In this document: one piece after another, positions 1-9,148 of the stretch
Position numbering within the stretch: the stretch's first letter is position 1
Layout of the letters: every line of letters starts with the position of its first letter
Assembly (NCBI RefSeq): GCF_000764655.1
Contig: NZ_JRGL01000124.1
Span: forward strand, 1 to 45,584
From: Aeromonas aquatica
GTDB lineage: Bacteria > Pseudomonadota > Gammaproteobacteria > Enterobacterales > Aeromonadaceae
Direction of reading: 5' to 3'
DNA length: 45,584 nucleotides
Made by a program: the position numbers and the translations under genes
Notes under the pieces: model-generated
Told to the model about the DNA's origin: nothing
Databases searched by the model: none
Seen by the model: only the letters and a program-made list of their open reading frames with translations

Positions 1-1010
1 TGTGAAGGCCAACGGTAGCAACGGCCGGGTTGCTGCTGGTCCAACTCACTGCGGAGGTAATATTCACGCTGCTGCCATCGCTGTAACTACCGGTGGCGGC
101 AAGTTGACCGGTCAGGCCGGCAGCCAGCGTCAACGGTGGTGTGGTGATGGTCAATCCACCCACATTGAGAACGGCATTGCTGACCGTGACTGACAGGGTC
201 GCCGTCTGGCCATCCAGGGTACCGGTGATGGTCGCTATGCCGGGGTTAACGGCGGTGATCAGACCGGCCTGACTGACAGTGGCTACCGCAGGGTTATCGC
301 TGCTCCACTGAACATTGGCGGTGACATTGATGGTCGTACCATCGCTATAGGTACCATTGGCCGCAAGCTGACTGCTTTGGCCGGCAGCCAGGCTCAGTGG
401 AGGCGTGCTGATGGCAAGCCCACCGGCATTGAGGGTCGCGTTGGTGACTGTGACGGACAGGGTCGCGGTCTGACCATCCAGAGTGCCAGTAATGGTGGCG
501 GTACCTGGTGCTACGGCGGTGACCAGACCGGTCAGGCTGACTGTCGCGATGGCTGGATCACTGCTGCTCCACTGGACGCTGGCGGTGACATCCGTACTGG
601 TGCCATCGCTGTAGGTTCCGCTCGCGGTCAGCTGGCTGCTCAGACCGGCGGCCAGTGTCAGTGGGGGCACAGTGATGGTGAGGCCACCGGCATTGAGGGT
701 TGCATTGGTGACGGTGACAGGGATGGTTGCACTCTGCCCATCCAGAGTACCTATGATGGTGGCGCTGCCGGGAGCCACAGCGGTGACCTGGCCCGCAAGG
801 CTGACGGTCGCGATGGCTGGGTTGCTGCTGCTCCAGTGAACATCGGCAGTGACATCCTTGGTGGTGCCATCGCTATAGGTTCCAATGGCAGCCAGCTGGC
901 TGCTCTGGCCTGCTGCCAGTGTCAGCGGTGGCACCGTGATAATCAGCCCCCCTGCAGTAATGGCCGCACTTGTGACTTCCAGCGTGACCGGATTGCTGCT
1001 GACATTCTGG
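1..1010 (-). repeat. 264-bp tandem DNA repeats inside the Ig-like gene
   Basis: The distal repeats of the lipoprotein gene recur at an exact 264-bp period: the same CCACC..ATTGAG motif lies at about 156, 420 and 684. Each unit encodes one 88-residue Ig-like domain. The high nucleotide identity between units makes copy-number change by recombination plausible. The five promoter-proximal units (about 1010-2300) are more diverged. Confidence 0.85.
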
Positions 1011-2407
1011 AATTGGGCTGAAATGATGCTATTCCCTTCAGTCACGGCGGTGACTTCACCGTTCAGGTCTATGGTGGCGACGTTGATGTTCGAGCTATCC
1101 CAATAAACCTGGCTGCTGACATCTTGCGATGAGCTGTCGCTGAAGGTTGCGATGGCCTGGAATTGTTGTGTGGTCCCCTTGGGCAACGAACTGGTTGCTG
1201 GGGTGATCTGGATGGAGGTGGCCACGGCATTGGTGACGGTGACAGTCGCGCTGCGGCTGACGGATCCCAGCGTGGCGGTGACGGTCGCCTGACCAATTCC
1301 TTGGCCCGTGACCAATCCCGCACTGTTGATATCCACCAGGGTGGTGTCACTGCTGCTCCACTGCACCTGATCCGACACATCCTGAACGGAGCCATTTTGG
1401 AAAGTGGCGAGAGCCTGCAGCTGGGTCTTGGTTCCCAGGGCAATGGTGCTTGCCGCGGGAATGACTTGCAAGGCACTGACGCTGGTGTTGTTGACCGTCA
1501 CGCTGGTACTGGCAGTCACGCCGAGCAGATTGGCGGAGAGTGTGGTCGAGCCTGCGGCCACGCCGGTGATGAGCCCTGTGCTGTCTACGGTGGCGACTGC
1601 GCTATTGCTGCTCAACCAAGCCACCTGGGAGGAGACATCCTGCACCGTCTTGTCGGCAAAGGTGGCAATGGCGGTCAGCTTGGTCTTGGTGCCGATGGCC
1701 AGTTGCACTGTCGCCGGGGTGATCTGTATCTGGCTGATGGCCAGATTGACCGCAGAGACACTCGTCTGACCGGTGATGCCCTGCAGAGTCGCACTGACGG
1801 TGGCATTGCCGAGGTTGACGGCGGTCATTTTACCCTGTGCATTGACGCTCAGTACCGCCGGATTGCTACTCAACCAGCTTGCCTGAGTGGATACATCCCT
1901 AGTGCTGTCATCGGAGAAGGTGGCGATGGCCTGCAACTGCAGTGACAAGCCTTTGGCTAATTTCGTGGTGGGCGGGATGACGGTGATCTTGGTGGCAATG
2001 GCATCGGTGACGGTCAGCTCGGATTTATTGCTGGTGATCCCTTGATAGCTTGCCGTGATCGCCGTTTGGCTGGTCTTGAGCGTCTTGACCAGTCCCTTGT
2101 TATCCACGGTAGCAACATTGCTATTCGAGCTGCTCCAGGTGGCCAGGTCCGTGATGTCGGCCGTACTGCTGTCGCTGTAGGTCGCGATGGCCGAGTACTG
2201 GGTGCTGATGCCGAGGGGGGTGCTGGGGTTGGCTTCGGCTCGCGCCTTGGTGCCTGCCGTATCGGCCGATATATCGATCCTGGTCAGCGTCTTGGCCGCA
2301 GGATCTGTGGGGGTGGTCGGTTTGCTCCCGCCTCCTCCGCCGCCTCCGCAGCCGAATAAGAAGAGAGTCAGAAACAGTGAGAGAAATATATTCATTGTTC
2401 TATTCAT
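1..2407 (-). CDS. Tandem bacterial Ig-like (BIG_2) repeat surface lipoprotein, 3' end outside the window
   Basis: An open frame runs from the ATG at 2407 to the left edge without a stop, giving about 802 visible residues. The start has a good ribosome site (AGGGGAA) just upstream; an in-frame ATG at 2452 lacks one. The N-terminus is a lipoprotein signal (hydrophobic stretch then LFGC, followed by seven glycines), so the protein is probably lipid-anchored. The rest is eight complete and one partial Ig-like repeats of about 83-96 residues, each with the BIG_2 pattern (ATYSDGT, DVT, WSSSNPAVATV, GLVTAV, G.ATITATL). The last four units are 88 residues each and nearly identical. BIG_2 domains are common in adhesins and intimin/invasin-like proteins, so a surface or adhesive role is inferred. 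The C-terminal domain is not visible. Confidence 0.88.
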   Translation of the reverse strand, partial: MNRTMNIFLSLFLTLFLFGCGGGGGGGSKPTTPTDPAAKTLTRIDISADTAGTKARAEANPSTPLGISTQYSAIATYSDSSTADITDLATWSSSNSNVATVDNKGLVKTLKTSQTAITASYQGITSNKSELTVTDAIATKITVIPPTTKLAKGLSLQLQAIATFSDDSTRDVSTQASWLSSNPAVLSVNAQGKMTAVNLGNATVSATLQGITGQTSVSAVNLAISQIQITPATVQLAIGTKTKLTAIATFADKTVQDVSSQVAWLSSNSAVATVDSTGLITGVAAGSTTLSANLLGVTASTSVTVNNTSVSALQVIPAASTIALGTKTQLQALATFQNGSVQDVSDQVQWSSSDTTLVDINSAGLVTGQGIGQATVTATLGSVSRSATVTVTNAVATSIQITPATSSLPKGTTQQFQAIATFSDSSSQDVSSQVYWDSSNINVATIDLNGEVTAVTEGNSIISAQFQNVSSNPVTLEVTSAAITAGGLIITVPPLTLAAGQSSQLAAIGTYSDGTTKDVTADVHWSSSNPAIATVSLAGQVTAVAPGSATIIGTLDGQSATIPVTVTNATLNAGGLTITVPPLTLAAGLSSQLTASGTYSDGTSTDVTASVQWSSSDPAIATVSLTGLVTAVAPGTATITGTLDGQTATLSVTVTNATLNAGGLAISTPPLSLAAGQSSQLAANGTYSDGTTINVTANVQWSSDNPAVATVSQAGLITAVNPGIATITGTLDGQTATLSVTVSNAVLNVGGLTITTPPLTLAAGLTGQLAATGSYSDGSSVNITSAVSWTSSNPAVATVGLH

Positions 2408-2947
2408 GGGTATTCCCCTTAGATATCCGTGCTCATTGAGGATGACTTTCATATGTATTTTGCTGAGGGGCAGGCTGCACAAGAACAACATCTCTCTGCG
2501 AAGCCAGATATGGGTTCATCCATAGGGTATTGAATAATTACCGCTTAAATTGCCTTTGATTCTTGTCTGAAAAACCACAGAGCATATGTGTCCTTTTAAA
2601 GCGCTGGTCGGTAGGAAAACATCAGGTGATATTTCTATCACTTGCGTTTGTTAATATGTCTAGGCGAGGTTATGAGGTATTTCAATTGCTACTGATATAA
2701 TTAAAATTATGTTTTTTTGACATTTCAGCCACAAGACGGCCTCCATGAGGTCGGCGAAGGGATGAGAGATGGCATCGCCGGACCGGCAGTTGGTGCCTGG
2801 GTGGCGGTGGGGAGGCGAATGAGAAGGCTGGCGATGTCAGGGCGACGGTGCCGAGAAGCAAGCCGGGGATCCTTGGCTTGCCCTGTGGTGGTGTGCTGAA
2901 AAAAGTATCTCAATGCGTCAGATTTTTGCTGGGCAGGGTACGTTATG
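2408..2947. other. Intergenic region, AT-rich upstream half
   Basis: This 540-bp stretch between the Ig-like lipoprotein gene and yaiI holds no convincing gene. The part from about 2408 to 2720 is AT-rich compared with the window and probably carries the lipoprotein promoter. The part from 2720 to 2947 is GC-rich and holds only overlapping opposite-strand frames of about 60 codons without ribosome sites or recognisable products. Confidence 0.5.
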
Positions 2948-3400
2948 TCAGCTCAGTTTTCCCTTCTGTAACCACTTGTCCAATGCGTTGGCGAAGCGCT
3001 GCTTGTCGGCGGCGTTGAAGGGGGCCGGCCCGCCGGTCTGGACCCCGGCCGAACGCAGCTCTTCCATGAAATTACGCATGCCGAGCCGCGCCTGTATGGT
3101 CTCGCGGGTGTAGATCTCGCCGCGGGGATTGAGCGCCTCGCCACCGGCGTCGATCACCCAGGAGGCGAGCGGAATGTCCCCCGTTATCACCAGATCCCCC
3201 GGTGTGACCTGCTGGGCGATGACATGATCCGCCACATCGAATCCTTTCTCTACCTGCTGGGTCTTGATGAAGGGAGAGGGCGGCACCCGCAGCCCCTGAT
3301 TGGCCACCAGGGTAGTGACTACCTGGGCACGGTGGGCGGCGCGGTAGAGGATCTCCTTGACCGGGAGCGGGCAGGCATCGGCATCAACCCAGATGGGCAT
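2948..3400 (-). CDS. yaiI: UPF0178 (DUF188) family protein YaiI
   Basis: The 150-residue product opens with the family hallmark [11 protein letters not shown], where acidic residues suggest a metal-dependent PIN/NYN-like nuclease fold. It also shows the conserved blocks [39 protein letters not shown] and [15 protein letters not shown]. Length equals that of other YaiI/YqxD proteins. The biochemical role is unproven. The ATG at 3400 follows AGGAAG at a good distance; an ATG five bases further upstream is out of frame. The gene stands alone, divergent from zntB. Confidence 0.9.
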   Translation of the reverse strand: MPIWVDADACPLPVKEILYRAAHRAQVVTTLVANQGLRVPPSPFIKTQQVEKGFDVADHVIAQQVTPGDLVITGDIPLASWVIDAGGEALNPRGEIYTRETIQARLGMRNFMEELRSAGVQTGGPAPFNAADKQRFANALDKWLQKGKLS

Positions 3401-3532
3401 GGCATGGCTTCCTGTGTCTGAAACGAGGGCCGTATCTTAGCACGGCTGACGCAGGGGCGCGGCCATGAGGCTGAGTCGGGCCCGGCTTTCGTGTAAGCTG
3501 GCTCGATGAACCGAAGCGAGAAGGATGAATGG

Positions 3533-4498
3533 ATGGATCGGGTGCCCAGTGACGTGATTTATGGCCTGACCCTGGATGGCAAGGGGGGCATGCAGCCGCT
3601 GGCGGCGGGGAGCGAGATCCCGGGGCCGCAACCCAGCTGGTTGCACCTGGACTACGGCAATCCGGAGGCGGCTCGCTGGCTGCTGCAGACACCGCTGATC
3701 AACGAGGCGGTACGCGAGTCCCTGCTCGGCAAGAGCAACAGGCCCAAGCTGGTGCGGATGGGGGAAACCGTGCTGCTGATCCTGCGCGGCATCAATCATA
3801 ACAAGGATCACAAACCCGAAGAGATGGTGGCGCTGCGCATCTATATCACGCCGGACCTCATCATCAGCAGCCGCCGCCGTCCGCTGTTGTCAGAGACGGA
3901 CGTCTTCGAGCAGCTGAAATTGGGTGGGGGTGCCGACTCTCCCGCCGACTGGCTGGTGGAGATCTGTGACGCCCTGACCGACAGGGCGGGGGAATTTGTC
4001 GAGGTGCTGCACGACCAGATCCTGGAGCTGGAGGAGATGGTGTTGCTGCGGGATCTGCCCGCCAATGGCCGGCTGGCGCTGATCCGCAAGCAACTCATCA
4101 TGATCCGCCGCTACCTCTCTCCCCAGCGGGATCTGGTCGCTCGCCTCGCCAACGAGAAGATCAGCTGGCTGGATGAGGATGACAGGCGCCGCCTGCTGGA
4201 CATCGCCGATCGCTTGCGGCGCTGGCTGGACGATCTGGATGCCGGGGTCGCCCGCACCGCCGTGCTGGCCGACGAGATCAACAACCTGATGGCGGAGGCG
4301 ACCAATAGACGCGCCTACCAGATGTCGGTGATGGCGCTGCTGTTCCTGCCTGCCAGCTTCCTGACCGGGCTCTTTGGCATCAACCTGGGAGGCATACCGG
4401 GGGCCGAGAGCCCGACCGCCTTCTGGGTCTTCTGCGGCTCCCTGCTGACATTGGCGACCGGGCTGGCCATCTGGCTAAAATATCGGCGCTGGTGGTAA
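3533..4498 (+). CDS. zntB: Zinc transporter ZntB (CorA family)
   Basis: The product is a 321-residue inner-membrane CorA-family protein closely matching E. coli ZntB (327 aa). Shared blocks include WLHLDYGN near the N-terminus, the cytoplasmic helices CDALTDRAGEFVEVLHDQI and LIRKQLIMIRRYLSPQRD, and the C-terminal segment FLPASFLTGLFGINLGGIPG. The pore signature is GIN rather than the GMN of CorA, as in the ZntB branch, and two transmembrane helices follow. The ATG at 3533 has GAGAAGG eight bases upstream; an in-frame ATG at 3506 (nine residues longer) lacks a ribosome site. It is followed after 9 bp by an MscS-type gene, probably in one transcript. Confidence 0.92.
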   Translation: MDRVPSDVIYGLTLDGKGGMQPLAAGSEIPGPQPSWLHLDYGNPEAARWLLQTPLINEAVRESLLGKSNRPKLVRMGETVLLILRGINHNKDHKPEEMVALRIYITPDLIISSRRRPLLSETDVFEQLKLGGGADSPADWLVEICDALTDRAGEFVEVLHDQILELEEMVLLRDLPANGRLALIRKQLIMIRRYLSPQRDLVARLANEKISWLDEDDRRRLLDIADRLRRWLDDLDAGVARTAVLADEINNLMAEATNRRAYQMSVMALLFLPASFLTGLFGINLGGIPGAESPTAFWVFCGSLLTLATGLAIWLKYRRWW

Positions 4499-4507
4499 GG
4501 AACACGC

Positions 4508-5026
4508 ATGACAACATGGGAATCTTTTGGCTGGACCCTGCTGCTGTTGCTGGGCCACACCCTGATCCGCAGTCTCATTCACAAGAGTCTGTTGGCACTG
4601 GCCCAGTCCAGGCAGGTGAGCGAGAACCGGGTGCTCTACGTGGAGCACGTGTTCCACTTCCTGCTCGGCTGCGCGACCCTGCTTATCCTGGCCGGGGTCT
4701 GGGGGCTCGACTTCTCCCGGCTGGTGGTGCTCGCCTCCTCCTTCTTCGCCGTGCTCGGCGTCGCCATGGTGGCGCAGTGGTCGATCCTCTCCAACATCAC
4801 CGCCAGCATCACCATCTTCTTCGCCTTCCCCTACAAGATTGGCGACAGGATCCGGATCCTCGACAAGGATGATTCGGTCACCGGTGTCATCACCGAGATA
4901 GGCCTGTTCTATGTTCGGGTGCGAGATGACAACGGCGATCTGGTCACTTATCCGGCCAACCTGATCCTGCAAAAACCGGTCAGACGGCTGGAAGGCAAGG
5001 GAGTGGAGCCGACGCAACCTGAATAA
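4508..5026 (+). CDS. Short MscS-family mechanosensitive channel protein
   Basis: This 172-residue protein has about three N-terminal membrane helices (about 8-27, 47-65 and 70-95), then the MscS pore-helix and beta-domain pattern: VLGVAMVAQWSILSNITASITIFFAFPYKIGDRIRI, and later VTGVITEIGLFYVRVRDDNGDLVTYPANL. It is much shorter than E. coli MscS (286 aa), so the large C-terminal cage domain is essentially missing. Many Vibrio and Aeromonas proteins have this compact form. A role in osmotic or ion balance is inferred. The ribosome site AAGGAA precedes the ATG. It follows zntB by 9 bp and ends at a strong bidirectional terminator. Confidence 0.85.
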   Translation: MTTWESFGWTLLLLLGHTLIRSLIHKSLLALAQSRQVSENRVLYVEHVFHFLLGCATLLILAGVWGLDFSRLVVLASSFFAVLGVAMVAQWSILSNITASITIFFAFPYKIGDRIRILDKDDSVTGVITEIGLFYVRVRDDNGDLVTYPANLILQKPVRRLEGKGVEPTQPE

Positions 5027-5052
5027 AAAAGGCTCCTAACGGAGCCTTTTTT
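5025..5052. terminator. Bidirectional rho-independent terminator
   Basis: GGCTCC, loop TAAC, GGAGCC, flanked by six A on one side and six T on the other. It lies between the convergent MscS gene and the small gene at 5069-5317, so it can end both transcripts. Confidence 0.9.
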
Positions 5053-5068
5053 ATGACTTGATAGCATC

Positions 5069-5317
5069 TCAGCGCTCGTAGAAGCGGTAGAGATGCTCGA
5101 CCTGAATAGGGCAGTCGGCCACCCGGTGGATATGCTCGCGTGCATCCTCTTCCGAGGCGAATCTCACCGGACAACCCAGGGTGTCCGTCATCTCGTACAG
5201 GCGACCATCCTGGCCACGAAACTCCACGAGCCAGCCCGGGAAGGCGATGTCGTGCAGGATCTCGGCCTCCTTGAAGCGGCCTTGCTGATTTAGAGTGCGC
5301 AATTCGCTGACCGTCAT
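5069..5317 (-). CDS. Conserved small protein of unknown function
   Basis: The 82-residue product (starting MTVSELRTLN, ending HLYRFYER) is soluble, acidic in its middle and has no signal peptide or membrane helix. A strong AGGAGG ribosome site precedes the ATG at 5317. The pattern of a short N-terminal helix, a W.VEF.. segment and a C-terminal helix resembles small proteins sometimes labelled plasmid replication/partition related, but I would not assign that role. It lies downstream of the antiporter gene in the same direction, 116 bp away, and ends at the shared terminator. Confidence 0.75.
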   Translation of the reverse strand: MTVSELRTLNQQGRFKEAEILHDIAFPGWLVEFRGQDGRLYEMTDTLGCPVRFASEEDAREHIHRVADCPIQVEHLYRFYER

Positions 5318-5433
5318 GACATCCTCCTATGACCCATGGCGCACCCTCAAGTCTAGTCGTCGCCAGCTAGGACGGCACGCCCCCGAGGAGCTGAGTGCCG
5401 AGCCTCTCGTCGCTCAGGCGGCGGCAGAGAGTA

Positions 5434-7221
5434 TCAGGGCGCCGGCGGCTCCCGTGGTGGCTGCAGGGCGATCAGCAACTCGCCCGCTTGCGGCTGGATG
5501 GGGCCGGTGACGACATGAGGTTTCGCCCTGGCATCCAGCACGAACAAGGGGATAGCTCCCGGATTTGCCTCCTGGTACTGGGCCCAGTCAAAGGCCTCCC
5601 GCAGTCGGGTTGCCTTGATCTGGCCGCCCCGGCTCAGCAGGCCGCTCAGACGGGCAAAGTTCATATCGGGCCCGAACAGGTTCTGGCGGGCGCGGAAGGT
5701 GGCGCTCTCCCGGTTCGCCTTGCCGTGCTGTTCACTGGAGCGCAGGGAGTGGACCCTCTCCTCCCCATAGAGGTGGGCGAAGTGCAGCACGCCGAGGGCG
5801 TTGTTGTGCCGGTTGGGGGAGAGGGCCAGCACAGTGCTGATGCTGGTGAGAGGCAGATGGCGCTCGGCGTGTTCCGACTGCGGGTTGCCGAAGTAACAGG
5901 GCAGGTTGCTCATGCGCGCCAGCTTGCAGTGTTCCCAGGCCGGGTCGGACAGATAGACGGGGACGCCCTGATCCGACAGCGCCTTGCCGATGGCGAGTGC
6001 CACCGAGTTGGCGCCGATCAGCAGCCAGGTATTGGGACTGGGCTGGCGCATGCCGAGCAGGCGGGCCAGCGGGACCGAGGTCAGGCTCTGCAGCACCACG
6101 GTGGAGATGATGACGGCAAACACCAGGGGCACCAGCTTGTCGGCATCCGGGATGCCCGCCTTGTGCAGGCTGATGGCAAAGGAGGCACTCACCGCCGCGG
6201 CGACTATGCCACGCGGCGCTATCCAGCTGAGCAGGGCGCGGGCCCGCCAGGGGAGACCCGAGCCCAGGGTCGAGACCAGGATGCAGAGCGGACGTGCCAC
6301 GAATTGCACCACCCCCAGCAGCACCAGCACCATGGGGCCGAGCTGCCAGAGCTGGGCCAGATCGAGGCGCGCTGCCAGCAGGATGAACAGGGAGGAGATG
6401 AGAATGACGGCGAGATCCTCCTTGAACTCCAGCACCTCCTCCAGATCCAGCCCCTCCTGATTGGCGAGCCAGATGCCGAACACCGTCACCGCCAACAGGC
6501 CGGACTCGTGGCTGAGCCAGTCCGACAGGGTGAAGCTGACCAGCACCAGGGCCAGCACTCCGAACTTGTGCAGGCTGACCGGCAGCCAATCCTTGCGGAT
6601 CAGCAGGGTGGTGAGCCAGCCCGCCGCGACGCCGATCAGGGTGCCGACCCCCACCGTCTTGGCCAGCGCCAGCAGAGTATGGTCGATCAGGTCCCCCTGG
6701 CTGCCGAGCCGCACCGCCTCGAACACCAGCACCGCAAACAGGGCGCCGATGGGATCGATGACTATCCCCTCCCAGCGCAGGATCTTGTCCACCTCCCGCA
6801 CCGGTCGGATCACGTTGAGCATGGGGGCGACCACGGTCGGCCCTGTCACCACCAGCACGGCACCGAGCACCATGGCGACGCGCCAGTCCAGCCCCAGCAG
6901 CCAATAGCTGGCGGCGCCGATGATCGCGAAGCTGGTCAGCATGCCCACGGAGCAGAGGTTGCGCACCACCTTGCCGATCCCCTTGAGCTCGGCCAGGTGC
7001 AGGGTCAGTGCCCCTTCGAACAAGATGATGGCGACCGACAGGGATACCAGCGGGAACAGCAGCTCACCCAGCAACTGATCCGGATCGAGCAGACCCGTCA
7101 TCGGGCCGAGCAGCAGGCCGCTCAGCAGCAGAAACAGGATGGCGGGCACCCGCAGGAACCAGGCCAGCCATTGTGCCAACAGGGAGATCAGGGCGATCCC
7201 CGCCAGGGAGAGTGCGATCAT
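5434..7221 (-). CDS. CPA1-family Na+/H+ antiporter with C-terminal nucleotide-binding-like domain
   Basis: The 595-residue product has 12 or 13 membrane helices typical of CPA1 sodium/proton exchangers. Conserved motifs include ILFEGALTL, VVTGPTVVAPML, EGIVIDPIGALFAVLVFE (membrane-embedded acidic pair) and APRGIVAAAVSA. After about residue 400 a Rossmann-like segment (WLLIGANSVALAIGKAL) resembles a TrkA-N/KefC regulatory domain, followed by a soluble tail. A role in pH and Na+ homeostasis is inferred. I chose the ATG at 7221 because GAGG lies just upstream; the frame stays open to 7284 but the extra residues look non-coding. Confidence 0.88.
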   Translation of the reverse strand: MIALSLAGIALISLLAQWLAWFLRVPAILFLLLSGLLLGPMTGLLDPDQLLGELLFPLVSLSVAIILFEGALTLHLAELKGIGKVVRNLCSVGMLTSFAIIGAASYWLLGLDWRVAMVLGAVLVVTGPTVVAPMLNVIRPVREVDKILRWEGIVIDPIGALFAVLVFEAVRLGSQGDLIDHTLLALAKTVGVGTLIGVAAGWLTTLLIRKDWLPVSLHKFGVLALVLVSFTLSDWLSHESGLLAVTVFGIWLANQEGLDLEEVLEFKEDLAVILISSLFILLAARLDLAQLWQLGPMVLVLLGVVQFVARPLCILVSTLGSGLPWRARALLSWIAPRGIVAAAVSASFAISLHKAGIPDADKLVPLVFAVIISTVVLQSLTSVPLARLLGMRQPSPNTWLLIGANSVALAIGKALSDQGVPVYLSDPAWEHCKLARMSNLPCYFGNPQSEHAERHLPLTSISTVLALSPNRHNNALGVLHFAHLYGEERVHSLRSSEQHGKANRESATFRARQNLFGPDMNFARLSGLLSRGGQIKATRLREAFDWAQYQEANPGAIPLFVLDARAKPHVVTGPIQPQAGELLIALQPPREPPAP

Positions 7222-7347
7222 GCCAACCTCGGGCAGGTGAGGGGGTTGGGAGTAGTGTAGCGGGGAAGGGGGGGAAATTGACACCCGCTCGCGGTGGCGG
7301 GGCGGCGCCCCCTGATATGCCGGAGGGGCCTTGCCGGGTGAGCTCGC

Positions 7348-7869
7348 CTAGATGGGGCTCTCTTTGTGAAGCTCGGCGACGCAGTCGGCCACCGCCAGCA
7401 CCAGGGCCGAGCGCACCACCTGATCGAGCCGGTTGAGCTGCATCTGGTAGAAGGGCCAGTCCTCCTCGTTGGCGGGAGGATCTTGCGGCATCATGCCGCC
7501 CTGGTTGAGGCCGTGCAGGCGAGCCAGCAGATCGCGGATCGGCTTGTCGCTGAAGCGGTAATCCTTGGGGTCGCGCACCAGAAAATCGCGGATCTTCAGG
7601 TAGGCTTCCAGATCCTGATAACGCTCGAGGGAGATGAGGCCGAGGGCGAAGATGAGCTTGAGGCGCACCTCCAGCTGGCCGAGGGGGCCGCTCTGGTTGA
7701 GCAGGGGTTCGATGGCGTATTTGACGGCATACTCCTCCTGGCGAAAGGCTCGCCGCATCAGGGAGTCGACCGCTTCTTCCAGGATGGTCACGACCTCGAG
7801 GAAGAAGCCACGGGGGCCATCCTGCTCGTTCAGTCGTTCCAGTACTTCATCTTCCTGGTGTGTGGTCAT
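7348..7869 (-). CDS. mtlR: MltR/MtlR family mannitol operon repressor
   Basis: The 173-residue helical protein matches MtlR: LERLN...GFFLEVVTILEEAVDSLM, AVKYAIEPLLNQSGPLGQLEVRLKLIFALGLIS, and a C-terminal Q..RLDQVVRSALVLAVADCV segment. In E. coli MtlR represses the mannitol operon without an obvious DNA-binding motif. It is the third gene of mtlA-mtlD-mtlR, as in Enterobacteriaceae, and is separated from mtlD by 102 bp containing a strong hairpin (7893-7915). The ribosome site is weak, consistent with low expression. Confidence 0.92.
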   Translation of the reverse strand: MTTHQEDEVLERLNEQDGPRGFFLEVVTILEEAVDSLMRRAFRQEEYAVKYAIEPLLNQSGPLGQLEVRLKLIFALGLISLERYQDLEAYLKIRDFLVRDPKDYRFSDKPIRDLLARLHGLNQGGMMPQDPPANEEDWPFYQMQLNRLDQVVRSALVLAVADCVAELHKESPI

Positions 7870-7892
7870 AGGTGTTTTGGGTCCGGCTGACA

Positions 7893-7915
7893 GGGAGAGA
7901 GCCAGGCTCTCTCCC
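7893..7915. other. Perfect intercistronic hairpin between mtlD and mtlR
   Basis: A 10-bp perfect stem (GGGAGAGAGC at 7893-7902 with GCTCTCTCCC at 7906-7915) and a 3-nt loop. On the mtl transcript no U-run follows, so it may act as a processing or stability element lowering mtlR output. On the plus strand it is followed by GGTTTTT, like a terminator. Confidence 0.6.
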
Positions 7916-7971
7916 GGTTTTTAACTAAGGGGCACACCGGCCTTGCGGGTCGATGTGCCACCTGCAGGTCA

Positions 7972-9114
7972 TTACAGAGTCTGGTAGCGGGCGACGATGG
8001 CGGCAACGATATCGCTGTCTGCCGCCAGGCTGGTCACCCGGGCCAGCGCGGCGGCCGGGCCCAGTTCGGCCAGCAGGGCCTGCAGCTCCACCGCCTGGGG
8101 ATCGTCGGCATTGTGGTAGTGCAGCGCCGCCGCTATGCCTTCCTGCAGATGGTCGCTGGGCAGGCCGTACTCCAGGGTCCCGAGCAGGGGTTTCACCAAC
8201 CTGTCTCCCGCCGCCAGCTTGCGCAGCGGTTGGCGGCCGACCCGATCTATCTCGTCCACCAGATAGGGATTGGCGAAGCGAGACAGGATCTTCTCGATGT
8301 AGGCGGCGTGCAGCCGCGGATCGAAGCCGTAGCGCTGCACCAGCACGGCACCGCTCTCCTCCATGGCGCGGCGCACCTTGCTGCGGATCAGCGGATCCTC
8401 GATCGCCTCGCGCACCGTCTGGTAGCCCCGCAACTTGCCGAGGTAGGCGGTGACTATGTGGCCGGTGTTGAGGGTGAACAGCTTGCGCTCGACGAAGGCC
8501 ATCAGGTTGTCGGTGGTCTCCATACCCGCCACCCGGGGCAGCTCCCCCTTGAACTGGGTCTGGTCGACGATCCACTCGCTGAAGCTCTCCACCGTCACCT
8601 CCAGCGGATCGTCGTTGGCCGCGGCGGGTGGCACTATGCGATCCACCGCGGAATCGACGAAGCCGACGCAGGATTCGAGCGTGACATGATACGCGACCGG
8701 TAGGTACTTGAGTACCTCCTGCTTGAGGTGGCTGGTGCCGCGCACCATGTTCTCGCAGGCGATGACGTTGAGCGGGCTCAGGTTGCCGGCATCGAAGCGG
8801 GCCTGCAGCCCCTTGGCCAGGGTGCTGGCGATCTTGTCCAGTATGTTGGGACCCACCGCCGTGGTCACCAGATCGGCGGTAATGATGCGGGCGATCACCT
8901 CGTGGCCGGCGGAGCTGACCGCCGCCACGTTGCGCACCACGTCCAGCTTCTGATCCGTCCCCACCAAGTGCACCTTGTACTCCTGGCGATGGTTGAGCTG
9001 ATCGATCAGGGTCTCGTTGACGTCGGCGAAGGTGACCTGGTGGCTGGCGTCCGCCAGCAGTTTTCCGATGAAGCCACGTCCGATATTACCGGCACCAAAA
9101 TGCAATGTTTTCAT
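7972..9114 (-). CDS. mtlD: Mannitol-1-phosphate 5-dehydrogenase
   Basis: MtlD oxidises mannitol 1-phosphate, delivered by the MtlA phosphotransferase, to fructose 6-phosphate using NAD+. The 380-residue length matches E. coli MtlD (382). The N-terminus is the dinucleotide fold [15 protein letters not shown]. Further family blocks are [58 protein letters not shown] and [19 protein letters not shown]. The ATG at 9114 has GAGG upstream; residues read from 9243 belong to the preceding gene region. It follows mtlA by 34 bp. Confidence 0.97.
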   Translation of the reverse strand: MKTLHFGAGNIGRGFIGKLLADASHQVTFADVNETLIDQLNHRQEYKVHLVGTDQKLDVVRNVAAVSSAGHEVIARIITADLVTTAVGPNILDKIASTLAKGLQARFDAGNLSPLNVIACENMVRGTSHLKQEVLKYLPVAYHVTLESCVGFVDSAVDRIVPPAAANDDPLEVTVESFSEWIVDQTQFKGELPRVAGMETTDNLMAFVERKLFTLNTGHIVTAYLGKLRGYQTVREAIEDPLIRSKVRRAMEESGAVLVQRYGFDPRLHAAYIEKILSRFANPYLVDEIDRVGRQPLRKLAAGDRLVKPLLGTLEYGLPSDHLQEGIAAALHYHNADDPQAVELQALLAELGPAAALARVTSLAADSDIVAAIVARYQTL

Positions 9115-9148
9115 GATATTAACCTCTATAACCAAAGATGATGAAGAG

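Noticed and set aside
377..1945. Long plus-strand Gly-rich frames across the Ig-like gene
   Set aside because: They arise from the repeated composition of the lipoprotein gene; the minus-strand frame with lipobox and Ig repeats explains the DNA.
2690..2720. AT-rich hairpin ATAATT-AA-AATTAT followed by seven T
   Set aside because: The stem is only A-T pairs with a two-base loop; too weak to call a terminator and no upstream plus-strand gene exists.
5395..7260. Long plus-strand frame of 621 codons opposite the antiporter gene
   Set aside because: It is rich in Gln, His, Gly and Arg as expected for an antisense frame of GC-rich DNA. The minus strand encodes a clear CPA1 antiporter.
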